From Myxococcales bacterium (GTDB taxonomy: Bacteria; Myxococcota_A; Polyangia; Polyangiales; JADJMO01), in contig JADJMO010000005.1 of assembly GCA_016709545.1 (NCBI GenBank), forward strand, positions 186,001 through 250,000: DNA of 64,000 nt, read 5' to 3'. Each line of letters starts with the position of its first letter. The first letter of the stretch is position 1. This document shows positions 23,368 through 33,317 of this stretch, piece after piece. A program made the translations under genes and the position numbers. A model generated the notes under the pieces. That model was not told the origin of the DNA, did not search any database, and saw only the letters and a program-made list of their open reading frames with translations.

Positions 23368-25449
23368 TCAGGCCGGCGGCTTCTCGGCGCAGAAGCCACC
23401 GAGGCACCGCGCCCCGACGCCCTTGTTGCAGCAGTCGTCGTCCTTGTCGCACTTGTCGCCGTCCGCCGAGCAGGCGGGCTTGGTGGGCGTGCAGGTGCCC
23501 GTGGCCGCGCCCGCCTTCTTCTCGCAGAAGCCACCGCAGCAGTCGGAGCCCGCGCTGCACGTGGTGCCGTCGCTCTTGCACGGCTCGAGGGCCCAGAACC
23601 CGCTCATGTTGAGCGAGTTGCCGCCTGTGTACGTGAGCGCCTGTCCGGGCAAGCGGAACGCGGCGTGGCTCGGGTCCTTGCCGGGGGTGATCGTCGTGTC
23701 GATCGCCGCCACCCAGAGCTGCTTGACGTTGGTCGGGTCCGTCGGGCCGACGCCGTCGTAGGCGTTGCCGTAGCTGCGGCGGGTCGTGAAGACGATCCAG
23801 AAGTACCCACCGGCCGCGACCGGAGCGAAGTTGGGCTCGAAGTTCCACTGCGCGTCGCGCGAACCGGCGGCGAACGGGTATCCCGTGCCGTTCAGCTTGG
23901 CGAGGGCGATCTCGGGGAGCGAGTCGACCGCCGACGCCATGTAGAGGTCCGCGCGGTTGTTGTATTCGCACGCCGGCTTGCCCGGCAGGCAGTCGCCGCG
24001 CGTGTCGGCGTTCTTGCTCGCGCGCTGGTAGACGACCCAGTTGCCGTCGGGCGTGCCCGTCGGATACGCGATGGCGGGCAGCGAGGCCACGCCGCCCGAG
24101 GACACGAGCAGCTTGCGCGCCGAGAACTTGCGCGTGGGCTCGTCGAAGTCGAACGAGAACAGCGAGTTGGTGGTCTCGGGCTTGGCGAAGTCGACGAAGA
24201 ACAGCTTCTTCCCGGTGGGCGCGAACGTGGGATACCAGGTGGGGATGCCCTCGAGGCCGGTCCCAGGGATGGCCGAGCCGTCGGCGCTCGCGTAGAGGCC
24301 TCCGGTGCCGTTGCCGTGGGTGACGACGTACTTGCCGTTGGGGTTGATGCCGGCGAAGTGCCACGAGCGCCGCGCGGTCGTGGTGGCGGGAGCGAACGAG
24401 TAGCGGGGCGCGTTCTTGGCGAGGTCGTAGCTGCCGCCGAAGACGTCGCCGCCGCTGATGAGCGTGGAGCCGTCGGCGCTCACGCGGTGGCAGGTCATGG
24501 TGCAGTCGTGCGGACCGTCCTCGAGCGTGGCCGACTTGGGGAGCACCGCGGCGCTGAAGTCGTCCGGCGCGGCGGCGCCCGGCTTGATGCGCAGCACGCG
24601 GCCCTCGCGGTTGGACCAGTAGTAGATCGTGCCCTTCATGCTGGCGGGCGCGACCTTCCACGCGAGCTTGGTCACCACGGTGCTGACGCCGGCCGCGTAG
24701 CGCGAGACGGTGAGCGTGGCGCCGCCGCTCGTGGACTCGGTGAACTGCTGCCACGTCTTCTCGGGGAACGCCCAGCGCGAGGGCGTGGGCACCTTGGTGA
24801 AGCCCTCGTAGCTGAACGTGGCCGACTCGAGCGAGATGCGATAGCCGTCGCTCGCGAGGCCGTTGTTCCACATGAGCGTGGGGCCGGTGAGCCCGCGCGG
24901 GAACACGGTGTCGTCGTAGGGATAGGCCCACTTGATCGTGCCGTCGGCGGTGGTCGCCTTCTTGAGCCCGTCCTTGCTCGGGTCGTCGAGGGTCGCGTCG
25001 TCGAAGCGCACCTTGAGCTTCACGACGAGCGACGCCGACGCCGACTTGCCCTTGTACGTGGCCTTGATCGCGACGGTGCCGCCGAGGTTGCCGTTGGCGG
25101 TGAACGCGCCCGGCGCAATGTCGCCGATCGCGGGCTCGGTCGCGGACCAGGAGACGCCGTCGACGAGCTCCTCGGAGCTCCCGTCGGCGTGCTTTCCGAG
25201 CAGCTTGAAGGTGGCCTTGGCGGGCACGCCGGCGTCGACCTCGAGGGTCGCGGTGGCGGGATCGAGCACCAGCGAGGTGATCTCGGCCTTGTCGCCGTCG
25301 AGCACGAACCCGCCGTCGGCGAGGCCGTCCGCGCCGCCGTCCGTGCCCGGATCGAGCGGGTCTTCGCCGCCCGAGGCCGAGGAGCACGAGACCGCACCAG
25401 CGATGCCGCCGACGGCGACGATCGACCACAGGAGGAGTTGAGGGCGCAT
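23368..25449 (-). CDS. Lipoprotein with Ig-like domain, beta-propeller repeats and Cys-rich tail
   Basis: 693 residues with a lipoprotein signal peptide (WSIVAVGGIAGAVSCSS) and an acidic linker. Residues about 55-140 (ITSLVLDPATATLEVDAG, then GTVAIKATYKGKSAS) resemble a bacterial Ig-like group 2 domain. The central 400 residues show TolB/PD40-like propeller features, with SRYAAG, GRVLRIKPG, GINPNGKYVVTHGNGTGG, PTWYPTFAPTGKKLFFVDF and DGNWVVYQRAS. A CTMTCHRVSADG segment contains CxxxCH. The last 75 residues hold many cysteines in two modules (SDCCGGFCEKK and DDDCCNKGVGARC). The design suggests an outer-surface protein with a disulfide-stapled tip. Substrate is unknown. Confidence 0.78.
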   Translation of the reverse strand: MRPQLLLWSIVAVGGIAGAVSCSSASGGEDPLDPGTDGGADGLADGGFVLDGDKAEITSLVLDPATATLEVDAGVPAKATFKLLGKHADGSSEELVDGVSWSATEPAIGDIAPGAFTANGNLGGTVAIKATYKGKSASASLVVKLKVRFDDATLDDPSKDGLKKATTADGTIKWAYPYDDTVFPRGLTGPTLMWNNGLASDGYRISLESATFSYEGFTKVPTPSRWAFPEKTWQQFTESTSGGATLTVSRYAAGVSTVVTKLAWKVAPASMKGTIYYWSNREGRVLRIKPGAAAPDDFSAAVLPKSATLEDGPHDCTMTCHRVSADGSTLISGGDVFGGSYDLAKNAPRYSFAPATTTARRSWHFAGINPNGKYVVTHGNGTGGLYASADGSAIPGTGLEGIPTWYPTFAPTGKKLFFVDFAKPETTNSLFSFDFDEPTRKFSARKLLVSSGGVASLPAIAYPTGTPDGNWVVYQRASKNADTRGDCLPGKPACEYNNRADLYMASAVDSLPEIALAKLNGTGYPFAAGSRDAQWNFEPNFAPVAAGGYFWIVFTTRRSYGNAYDGVGPTDPTNVKQLWVAAIDTTITPGKDPSHAAFRLPGQALTYTGGNSLNMSGFWALEPCKSDGTTCSAGSDCCGGFCEKKAGAATGTCTPTKPACSADGDKCDKDDDCCNKGVGARCLGGFCAEKPPA

Positions 25450-25601
25450 CGCCGCTCACCATCGCAAACCGATCGGCGTCGAGCAAGCGCGATGGAGGGG
25501 CTTTCTCGGCTGTCACGCGCGGGTTACGGGGCTCGTGGCTCTTCCTTGCCGGGTCGTCCCGTCGGGTGGCCTCGCGCCCGTCCATGCCGTACTCTGCGGC
25601 C

Positions 25602-27673
25602 ATGCGCTTGGCTGCTCTCTTCGCGTCGGCGCTCGCGCCCTTCTTGATCCTTGCGTGTGCCGCACCGCGCGATCTGGGCGGTCGCACCGACACCGGACCG
25701 GGCGGGCTCGACCCGGGGGACGGCAGCTCGATCGACGACGGCAGCGGGCCCATCGACCTCGACGGTGGCGCACCGTACGCGGTGTTCGGCGTCCAGGCCT
25801 CGCACGGGCCGTACACCGGAGGCACGCGGATCGAGATCCGTGGTCGCGGCTTCTCCTCCAAGACCCGGGTGAAGATCGGCGGCGTCGAGGTCGACCCCAC
25901 GACGGTGGTGGCCAGCGACCCGCTGCACGTGCAGGTGCTCACGCCGCCGGGCGAGCCCGGCCCGGCCGACGTCGAGATGATCGACGTCCCCACCGGCCAG
26001 ACCGCCTTCCTCAGCGGGGGCTTCACCTACGACTCGTTCTACGCCGACCCCTCGAGCGGAGCGACCACGGGCGGCACGCTGATCACGCTCACCGGGCGCG
26101 GCACCAAGTGGGTCACGGGCACCACGGCCACCGTCGACGGCAAGCCGTGCGGCGACCTCGCGGTCAAGGACGAGACCCACCTCACCTGCGTGGCGCCGGC
26201 GGGCACGCCCGGCGTCAAGGCCATCAGCATCACGACGCCGGACACGGTCGTCGTCAGCGCGCGCGACGCGTACACCTACGCCGACACGACCGACGGCTAC
26301 CGCGGCGGCCTCGCGGGCGACAAGCTCCCGGGTGAGCTCAAGGTCATCGCGCTCGTCAACCCGAACGGCGACCTCCTCCCCGAGGCCACCGTGGTCGTGC
26401 GCGGCAGCGACGGCTCGATCCAGACCGCCAAGACCAGCATCTCGGGGGTCGCCTCGTTCGCGGCGCCCCCCCCCGCCCCCGTCACCGTCACCATCACCAA
26501 GAAGTGCATCCAGCCCACCACGTTCGACGGCGTGAAGGTGCGCAGCGTCACCGCGTACCTGAACCCCGTCATGAGCGTCGCGTGCATCTCGCCCGAGGGC
26601 GAGCCGCCGCCCACGGGGGCAAGGTCAAGGAGCTCGGGAGCGCGGTCGGGGAGCTCGTGTGGCCGATCGGCGTCGAGTTCAAGCGCGGTGGATGGAAGGG
26701 CGTCCCCGATCCCAAGACCAAGACCCAGCGCAAGGCCGCCTACGTGTTCGCGGCCTCGAGCAGCAACCTCTCGCGCTTCACCCTGCCCTCCCCCGAGCAG
26801 GCCACGACCGACACCTCGCCCGGCACCGTCGGCTACCAGTTCATCTTCAACACGCTGCCCGGCATCACCACGCTGTACGCGGTGGCCGGCATCGAGGACC
26901 GCCCCGAGGGCAAGCAGGCCACGTTCGATCCGTACGTCTACGGCCTCGTGCGGGGCGTCGGCATCCCGGGCGGTGGCGTGATCGATCGCGTGTTCATCCC
27001 CATGACCGGCACGTTCACCGCGCAGGTCGACCACGACCTCATCGGCCTCGGCAAGACCGCGCGCGGTCCCGACCGCATCCGCGCGAGCCTCGCGATCGAC
27101 GTGGGAGGTGGCTACATGCTCCTCCCCAACGGGAGCAAGGACGCGCTCCTCCCGCTCGGTGGGCCGGTCTCGTTCGTGGGGGTGCCCCCGCTGCTCGGCG
27201 CGCTCGCCTCCTCGAGCTACGTCGCCACCGTCGAGGCCAGCACGGGCAGCTACCTCGCGGCCCCGCTCACCGCGGTGAACAAGCAGAAGCACCGCATCGC
27301 GGGCAAGACCGTCTCGATCGGCCCGTTCCTCGCTCTGCCGCGCATCACCTCGCCCGCGGTCGACAAGCCGTGGGACGGTCGTACCGTTTCGTTCGACCTC
27401 CCGAGCGGCGTGGCCGACGTCATCGTGATCGGCGTCGGCGCGGTCGACGGCTCGACCCAGTGGACCATCGTCCTGCCGGGCGACACCCGCTCGGTCACCC
27501 TGCCCGATTTCAGCGCCAAGCCGGAGCTCGGGCTGCCCGCGGGCAACCTCATCATCGGGGTGAGTGCGGCCAAGCTCGACGCCGACTTCAGCTACGACTC
27601 GGTGCGCTACGGCCAGCTCGGGCGCAGCCAGTGGACGGCCTACGCCTACGACACGGCGAACGGCTACTGGTGA
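25602..27673 (+). CDS. IPT/TIG-domain lipoprotein (frameshift)
   Basis: The start at ATG 25602 gives MRLAALFASALAPFLILAC, a clean lipoprotein signal. Two IPT/TIG domains follow: YTGGTRIEIRGRGFSSKTRV with AFLSGGFTYD, then TTGGTLITLTGRGTKWVTG with DAYTYAD. A carboxypeptidase-regulatory-like segment (NPNGDLLPEATVVVRGSDG) comes next. Near 26617, at a run of five G, the frame moves and the protein continues as GKVKELGSAVGELVWPIG through to TANGYW at 27671. That last part carries several hydrophobic beta-rich regions without a recognised family. Repaired length is about 690 residues. It is a probable outer-membrane-anchored binding protein, convergent with the GDPD gene. Confidence 0.8.
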
Positions 27674-27688
27674 TCCCCCGCGTCAGGC

Positions 27689-28660
27689 TCAAGGGGCGCG
27701 GCCGAGCGCTCCCAGCACGAGGTCGGGCAGGTCGGACTGCACGACGTCGGCGCCCTTGTCGTAGGTGAGCAGGTACTGGCTCGCCGGTGAGCCGAGCTTC
27801 ACGCCGACGTCGGTGGTGAACACGTCGGTGAACGTGCGGGTGCCCGCGGCGTGCACGAGGTCGACCGTGGTCGGGAACAGCTTGGCGTCGATCTCGACGA
27901 GCACCGGCAGGTGGTCCTTGTAGCGCGCCAGGATCGCCGGCGCCGACGCCGCGTCCCCGATGCGCGGCATGATCATGAGCTTGGGTTCGAGGAGCAGGGC
28001 CTGGTCGATCTTGTCGAGGCCCGAGGTGTCGAAGACCGCCCAGTCGAGCGCCCCGGCCTCCTTGATGGCCGCCACGAGCAAGTCGACCCGGTCCGTCTTG
28101 TTCGCGTCGATGAGCACCAGCGCGCGGCCCTTGCACAGGGTCAGCAGCTCCACCAGCGTCGGGATCTTCTCGCACGAGAAGTCGCCCTGCAGCTCGCCGG
28201 TCTTCAGGGTCAGCGCGCGCAGCTCCGCGAACGTCAGGTCGGCGGCGTTGCCCTTGCCGTTGGTCGTGCGGTCCACGGTGGGGTCGTGGAGGTTGACGAG
28301 GATGCCGTCCTTGCTCGGGCGGGGGTCGGTCTCGACGATGTCGAGGCCCATCACGATGGCGGCGCGGTAGGCCGCGAGGGTGTCCTCCGGTGCGATGCGA
28401 CCGAGATCACCGCCTGCGCCTCGATGACCGCTGACGAGGCGGGTCTTGCCAGGGTCGCGCAGGCACGCCTCCGGGGTCGCCGTGGCCTTGCGCGGCGGGA
28501 GCTTGGGCGCCGTGCAGTCGAACAGCCTGGGATCGATGGGCGGCTTCGGCGTGGTGTCGTCACCAGCGTCCTCGGCGGCTCCTGTGTCGACCGTCGCGGG
28601 CGCGGGCTCGGAGGACGAACAGGCGGCGACGAACGCGAGGGCGAGGAGAGAGCGCTTCAC
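27689..28660 (-). CDS. Glycerophosphodiester phosphodiesterase lipoprotein
   Basis: 323 residues. The lipoprotein signal is MKRSLLALAFVAACSSS, followed by an acidic linker. The GDPD domain begins at VSGHRGAGG with the catalytic His-Arg pair, then the metal Glu in APEDTLAAY and the ETDPRPSKDGILVNLHDPT segment with the second Glu/Asp and catalytic His. The rest forms the TIM barrel (ALVLIDANK, LPVLVEID, TRTFTDVFTTD), ending ADVVQSDLPDLVL. The family hydrolyses glycerophosphodiesters to glycerol-3-phosphate and an alcohol. As a lipoprotein it would act in the periplasm or on the cell surface. It lies 21 bp downstream of the next minus-strand gene, so the two may be co-transcribed. Confidence 0.92.
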   Translation of the reverse strand: MKRSLLALAFVAACSSSEPAPATVDTGAAEDAGDDTTPKPPIDPRLFDCTAPKLPPRKATATPEACLRDPGKTRLVSGHRGAGGDLGRIAPEDTLAAYRAAIVMGLDIVETDPRPSKDGILVNLHDPTVDRTTNGKGNAADLTFAELRALTLKTGELQGDFSCEKIPTLVELLTLCKGRALVLIDANKTDRVDLLVAAIKEAGALDWAVFDTSGLDKIDQALLLEPKLMIMPRIGDAASAPAILARYKDHLPVLVEIDAKLFPTTVDLVHAAGTRTFTDVFTTDVGVKLGSPASQYLLTYDKGADVVQSDLPDLVLGALGRAP

Positions 28661-28681
28661 GCTGCCGATGCTACTCGAAGC

Positions 28682-29926
28682 TCAGAACTCCAGCAGGTAG
28701 GGGTCGCCACCGTTGTCCTCTTCGCCCGCGATCTTGTGCGGGGCGCCGGCGACGGCGTGCACGGTGTACATCGCCGGGTGGGTGAGCGCGTGGCGCCGCT
28801 TGCCCTCGACGTCCCAGGCCGTGACCCCGCCGGCGCTACCCGTGGCGACCACCTGCCCGCCGGACATGAGGTGCACGCTGCCACCCGTGGTCAGCGTGGG
28901 GCCCACGAGCTTGCGCACCGTGCCGCTCGCGAAGTCGACGAGCAACAGGATCGACCGCGGCTCCTCGTTCTTGTCCAGGAACGAGCCCTGGATCAGCATC
29001 CGGGCGCCGGTGTCGTCGAACTCGAGGCTCGCTCCCGTGAGCCCCGAGGCCACCCGCTCCTCGCCGTGGTCGGTGCGCACGCAGCGCACGTTGCCCAGGT
29101 CGTAGAAGCACGCGCGGTCGGCGATCGGCGAGAGCACCGCGCCGTCGCCGTCGGTCTTCAGGAGGGCCTCGAGGATCGGCGGGGGCCCGACCCGCAGCAG
29201 CACCACCCGCGCATCCTTCGCGTACTCGTCGTGGAGCAGCCACGACCTGGCGTCGAGGCTCGACGAGCAGTTCGAGACGCGCCGCGGGCCCGACAGCGGG
29301 GTCTGCTTGCCGGTCGCGAGATCGAGGTCGTAGAGGCGGGCCTTCTGGTCCTTGCTCTCCTCGTGCAGGCGCAGGCGGCCCGGGTCGAGGAAGCGCGCGT
29401 CGCACTCGAGCGCGCCCTTGCGCTCGTGCACCACACCACCAGTGACCGTGTCGAGGACGAGGAGTGCGCCGAGGTACTGGAGCGCCGCGACCCGGCTGCC
29501 GTCGGCAGAGAAGACGGTGCGGGCCACGTGCGCCGCGGGGAAGGCCACGCCGTCGGGCTTCTTCGCGGTGAGGATGAGTCCCTTCATGTCGAAGCCCAGC
29601 ACCGAGACCACGCCGTCGGCCGACGTTCCGCCCCAGATCATCCGCTTGGCGAGCCGTCGTTGCTTGAGGCCGACGCCAGGCTGGAAGGTGACCGTGCCAC
29701 CGTCGGTGAAGGCGCGCGCCGGAGGCGGGGGCGTCGTGACGAAGACGGCCTCGGTGGGAAACGGATCGGCGGGCTTGGCGCTGACCGAGGTCGAGGGCAA
29801 TGGGCTCGCGGACGTCGACGAGGCCGACGACGGCGCGAGCGAGGGAGCCGCGGCGGTCACGGTCGACGCCGTCCCCGCGTGGTTGCACGCCGCGAGCACC
29901 ATCCAGAGACACGCGCGTCGTCGCAT
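28682..29926 (-). CDS. WD40/propeller-like lipoprotein
   Basis: 414 residues. A very short signal MRRRACLWMVLAACNHAG has lipobox LAAC, followed by an Ala/Ser/Thr-rich linker to residue 55. The body has weak repeated strands (VVSVLGFDMKGLILTAKKPD, FSADGSRVAALQYLGALLVLD, RARLYDLDLATGKQTP-like, LSPIADRACFYDLGNVRCV, HLMSGGQVVATGSAGGVTAW) consistent with a six- or seven-blade propeller. The final blade GSAGGVTAWDVEGKR is the clearest WD40-like unit. Function is unknown, probably protein or ligand binding at the envelope. It is the first gene of a possible two-gene unit with the GDPD lipoprotein. Confidence 0.72.
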   Translation of the reverse strand: MRRRACLWMVLAACNHAGTASTVTAAAPSLAPSSASSTSASPLPSTSVSAKPADPFPTEAVFVTTPPPPARAFTDGGTVTFQPGVGLKQRRLAKRMIWGGTSADGVVSVLGFDMKGLILTAKKPDGVAFPAAHVARTVFSADGSRVAALQYLGALLVLDTVTGGVVHERKGALECDARFLDPGRLRLHEESKDQKARLYDLDLATGKQTPLSGPRRVSNCSSSLDARSWLLHDEYAKDARVVLLRVGPPPILEALLKTDGDGAVLSPIADRACFYDLGNVRCVRTDHGEERVASGLTGASLEFDDTGARMLIQGSFLDKNEEPRSILLLVDFASGTVRKLVGPTLTTGGSVHLMSGGQVVATGSAGGVTAWDVEGKRRHALTHPAMYTVHAVAGAPHKIAGEEDNGGDPYLLEF

Positions 29927-29963
29927 GCGCCCAGCATACGGTCGACGGGACGTGAGGGCGTGA

Positions 29964-29981
29964 GCCCCCGCACCCGGGGGC
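29964..29981. other. GC hairpin in the divergent intergenic region
   Basis: GCCCCCG-CACC-CGGGGGC is a perfect 7-bp stem with a tetraloop, 37 bp upstream of the minus-strand lipoprotein gene. The 245-bp gap to 30171 must hold divergent promoters, but I see no convincing -35/-10 pair. The hairpin could affect the leader of either transcript. Confidence 0.35.
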
Positions 29982-30171
29982 GCGAGACCTCACGAGACCA
30001 CAATGGGCTGGGGTTTGGGCTCCCCGACCTGTCACGCGCCCATGACGCGACGTCTTCGCCGATCACCGCCGTGGGACGCGACTGTAGACCGTGGGAGCGG
30101 ACGCCGTACCGTGAGGGCGGTCCTCCGTGACCCGATGTCGGGACGGTATGGAAACTGAACTCCACGGAGCC

Positions 30172-31843
30172 ATGCGCCTCCACCCTCGGACGTGGGTCGT
30201 CGTCGGGTTGCTCGTAGGAGCGACGACGGGGATCGGTTGCGGCAGCGGATCGATCGGCGGCAAGGACGACGGTGACGGCATCGGCGCGCCAGGGGAACGT
30301 CCCCGAGCTGCTCGTCGACTCCACCCGGTTTCCCCGCCTCTCGCACGCGCAGTGGGAGAACACGGTGAAGGATCTGCTCGGCCTCTCGGCGCCGAGCGGG
30401 CTGTCCGCGGCGTTCACCACCGACCCGCCGGGCGCGACGTTCGCCAACAACGGCGAGCTGCTCCGCGTGACGCCGGGTCTGTGGGCGGACTACGAGAAGG
30501 CCGCCGTCACCCTCGCGGCGCCCTTCTCCACCGACGCGGCCGCGCGGGCGCGCATCGTCCCGGCCGGGCTGACCGGCGACGACGCGGCCAAGGCCAAGGC
30601 GTTCGTCACCGCGTTCGGCAAGCGCGCGTACCGACGCCCGCTGACGGCGGAGGAGGTCACGACCTACGTGAAGTTCTTCCTCGACGCGAAGGCCACCACC
30701 GGAGAGGCCGATGGCTTCGCCGCGGGGGTCCGCATGACCGTGCAGGCCATGCTGCAGTCGCCGGGGTTCGTCTACCGCGTCGAGCTCGGCGAGGCCCAGC
30801 CCGACGGCACCGTGCGCCTCACCGCGTGGGAGCTCGCGAGCAAGCTCTCCTACGCGCTGTGGGCGACGATGCCCGACGACAAGCTCTTCGCGGCGGCCGA
30901 GGACGGCTCGATCCTCACGCCCGCCGGTCTCGAGCGCGAGGCGCGGCGGCTGCTCGAGGACGCGCGCGCGGTGGGCGCGGTCGACGAGTTCCACCACAAG
31001 CTCCTGCAGCTCGAGCACATCGAGACGATCTCGAAGGACACCGCCGTGTTCCCGGCCTGGAAGGCGACGATCCCGGCCGCGATGCAGGAGGAGACGCGCC
31101 TCTTCGTGCGCGACGTGGTCTTCACGCGCAACGCCGGTCTCTCCACACTGCTCACCTCGAACGAGACCTTCGTGAACGCCGACCTCGCGGCGGTGTACGG
31201 AGTGAGCGGCACGTTCGGGGCGAAGCACCAGAAGGTCGCGCTCGACCCCACCCAGCGCGCCGGCTTCCTGACCCAGGGCTCGTTCCTCGCGGCCAACTCG
31301 GGGCCCCGCGAGACCGACCCGATCCACCGCGGCGTGTTCACCAACCTGAACGTCATCTGCGCCGACCTGCCGCCGCCCCCCATGAACGTGCCGCCCCTGC
31401 CCAAGGAATCCGCGGGCACCAAGACGATGCGCGAGCGAGTGCAGACGCACACGGGTCCCGGGACCTGTGGTGCGGGGTGCCACGGCACGATGATCAACCC
31501 CATCGGCTTCGCGTTCGAGTCGTTCGACGCGAGCGGCAAGTGGCGTACGACCGACAACGGCCTGCCGGTCGACACCAAGGCCACCTACGAGTTCAAGGAC
31601 GGCGCGCACACGTACGACGGGCCGGTGGCGCTCGCCAAGGTGCTGGCCGCGCGCCCGCAGGTGCACGGCTGCTACGCGCAGAAATGGCTCGAATACACCT
31701 ACGGCCGCTTCCCGGCCGCGGGCGACGGAGGGCTCGTGGATCGGGTCGCGCGACAATCGCTCGGAGGAGGCTCGGTGAAGGACGTGATCGTGACCCTCGT
31801 GCTCGCCCCCTCGTTCTCTCGCCGCCCGGCAGGAGGTTCGTGA
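30172..31843 (+). CDS. DUF1587/1595/1592/1588/1585 multidomain lipoprotein (frameshift near N-terminus)
   Basis: It starts at ATG 30172 (MRLHPRTWVVVGLLVGATTG, then IGCGSGS, a lipobox-like end), with CGGAG just upstream. The frame slips near 30285 and continues as GNVPELLVDSTRFPRLSHAQ. Domains then run in the usual order. DUF1587 has HAQWENTVKDLLGL, DUF1595 FGKRAYRRPLTAEE and DUF1592 ELASKLSYALWATMPDD through NADLAAVYGV. DUF1588 has DPIHRGVFTNLNVICADLPP and GAGCHGTMINPIGFAFESFD, and DUF1585 WLEYTYGRFPAAGDG. In most relatives DUF1588 carries a haem-binding CxxCH; here it is C-GAG-C-H, a CxxxCH variant. The families are abundant in Planctomycetes and Myxococcota, often paired with DUF1552 as here (TGATG coupling), and their role is unknown. 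Confidence 0.85.
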
Positions 31844-33255
31844 TGGACCGCCGTCGATTCCTGTTCGGGCTCGGTGGCGCGGTGGTCGCCCTGCCGTTCC
31901 TCGAGGGCCTGCGCGACAAGAAGCGCGCGCACGCGGGGCCCTCGCCCGACTTCAAGTTCGCCGTGTTCATGCGACAGGCCAACGGCGTCGCGCAGGCCGA
32001 GGGCACCGAGCCCGACCGGTTCTGGCCGTCGGCGCTGGGCGCGCTCACCACCGCGTCGCTGACCGCGGACAGCAACCGCGCGGTGAGCGAGCTCGCGGCC
32101 TACGCCGACAAGCTCCTGCTCGTGAAGGGCGTGAAGTACAACTTCCCCGGCAACGGCTGCGGGCACTCGGGCGGAGGCAACCAGTGTCTCACCGCCGCCA
32201 AGGTGTCCGATACGCCGTCCGGCAACAAGTCGCTCGCCATGGGCGAGTCGATCGACAACCTCATCGCGCGCAAGCTCAACCCCAAGGCCGTCGACGGCAG
32301 CCAGGAAGAGCCGCTCACGCTCTACGCCGGGCGCATGAGCGGCTACATCAACGAGGTCCTCTCGTACCGCGCAGCCAAGACCCTGCGCGCCGCCGAGCGC
32401 AACCCCTACAACGCCTACAAGCGCCTGTTCGGGTTGCCCGATCCCGACGCGGTGGCGGCGGCGCGCAAGGCCACCGAGCGCAAGAGCGTCAACGACCTCG
32501 TGCGCGCCGAACTCGACCGGCTCCGCAAGAACACGGGCCTCTCCAAGGCCGACCACGACCGGCTCGACCTGCACTTCACCTCGATCCGCGACCTCGAGGT
32601 CAAGCTCGACCTCCAGCTGCCCGCGACGCGGGTCAAGGAGATGGAGCTCATGTCCCCGAAGGTGGCCGACCCGATCAACATCGAGGAGATCACCCGCATG
32701 CAGTGCGACATCATCGCGCTCGCCATGTCGGGGGGGCTCACCCACGCGGCGACCCTGCAGATCGGCGACGGCAACGACTCCACCGAGTACGTGATCGGCG
32801 GCGTGAAGCAGCCGCGCTTCCACCAGATCACCCACCGGATCTACAGCGACGGCGCGACCGGCGATCCGATCCCGGACGCGTTCGAGAAGCACCACCAGAT
32901 CGACCGCATCCACGCGCGGATGTTCAAGTACCTGCTCGACAAGCTGTCGGCGTACAAGCTCCCGACCGGCACGCTCCTCGATCAGGGCGTGGCGGTGTGG
33001 ACCAACGACCTCGCGACCGGGCCAGGACACCGCTACGACAACCTGCCGTTCGTGATCGCGGGCGGCGCGGGCGGCTACCTCAAGCAGGGGCAGTACGTCG
33101 ACGCCACCGAGGCCAAGAAGCTCGTCACCAACAACCGCATCCTCAACACCCTCGGCGCCGCCGTCGGGGTGAAGAACGCGGCGGGCGGGCCGCTCGACGA
33201 CTTCGGCGACCCGTCCCTCACCAAGGGGCAGATCCCGGTGATGCTGAAGGCGTGA
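31843..33255 (+). CDS. DUF1552 protein with Tat-type signal
   Basis: 470 residues; its ATG overlaps the stop of the DUF1592 gene by one base. The N-terminus MDRRRFLFGLGGAVVALPFL has the twin-arginine pattern and a hydrophobic core, so it is probably exported folded. Family features include FKFAVFMRQANGVAQ, GNGCGHSGGGNQCLTAAKV with two conserved Cys/His groups, NPYNAYKRLFG, RLDLHFTSIRDLEVKL, MQCDIIALAMSGGLTHAATL and ATGPGHRYDNLPFVIAGGAGG. These resemble sulfatase/alkaline-phosphatase-like DUF1501 and DUF1552 proteins that often bind metal. The cofactor and reaction are unknown. It always seems to travel with DUF1592-type genes, which supports a shared complex. Confidence 0.88.
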   Translation: MDRRRFLFGLGGAVVALPFLEGLRDKKRAHAGPSPDFKFAVFMRQANGVAQAEGTEPDRFWPSALGALTTASLTADSNRAVSELAAYADKLLLVKGVKYNFPGNGCGHSGGGNQCLTAAKVSDTPSGNKSLAMGESIDNLIARKLNPKAVDGSQEEPLTLYAGRMSGYINEVLSYRAAKTLRAAERNPYNAYKRLFGLPDPDAVAAARKATERKSVNDLVRAELDRLRKNTGLSKADHDRLDLHFTSIRDLEVKLDLQLPATRVKEMELMSPKVADPINIEEITRMQCDIIALAMSGGLTHAATLQIGDGNDSTEYVIGGVKQPRFHQITHRIYSDGATGDPIPDAFEKHHQIDRIHARMFKYLLDKLSAYKLPTGTLLDQGVAVWTNDLATGPGHRYDNLPFVIAGGAGGYLKQGQYVDATEAKKLVTNNRILNTLGAAVGVKNAAGGPLDDFGDPSLTKGQIPVMLKA

Positions 33256-33317
33256 TCGCGCGCACCGTGGTCGAGACTGCTTGCGCTCGGGCTCGTTCGC
33301 AGCGAGTGTGGCGCCGC

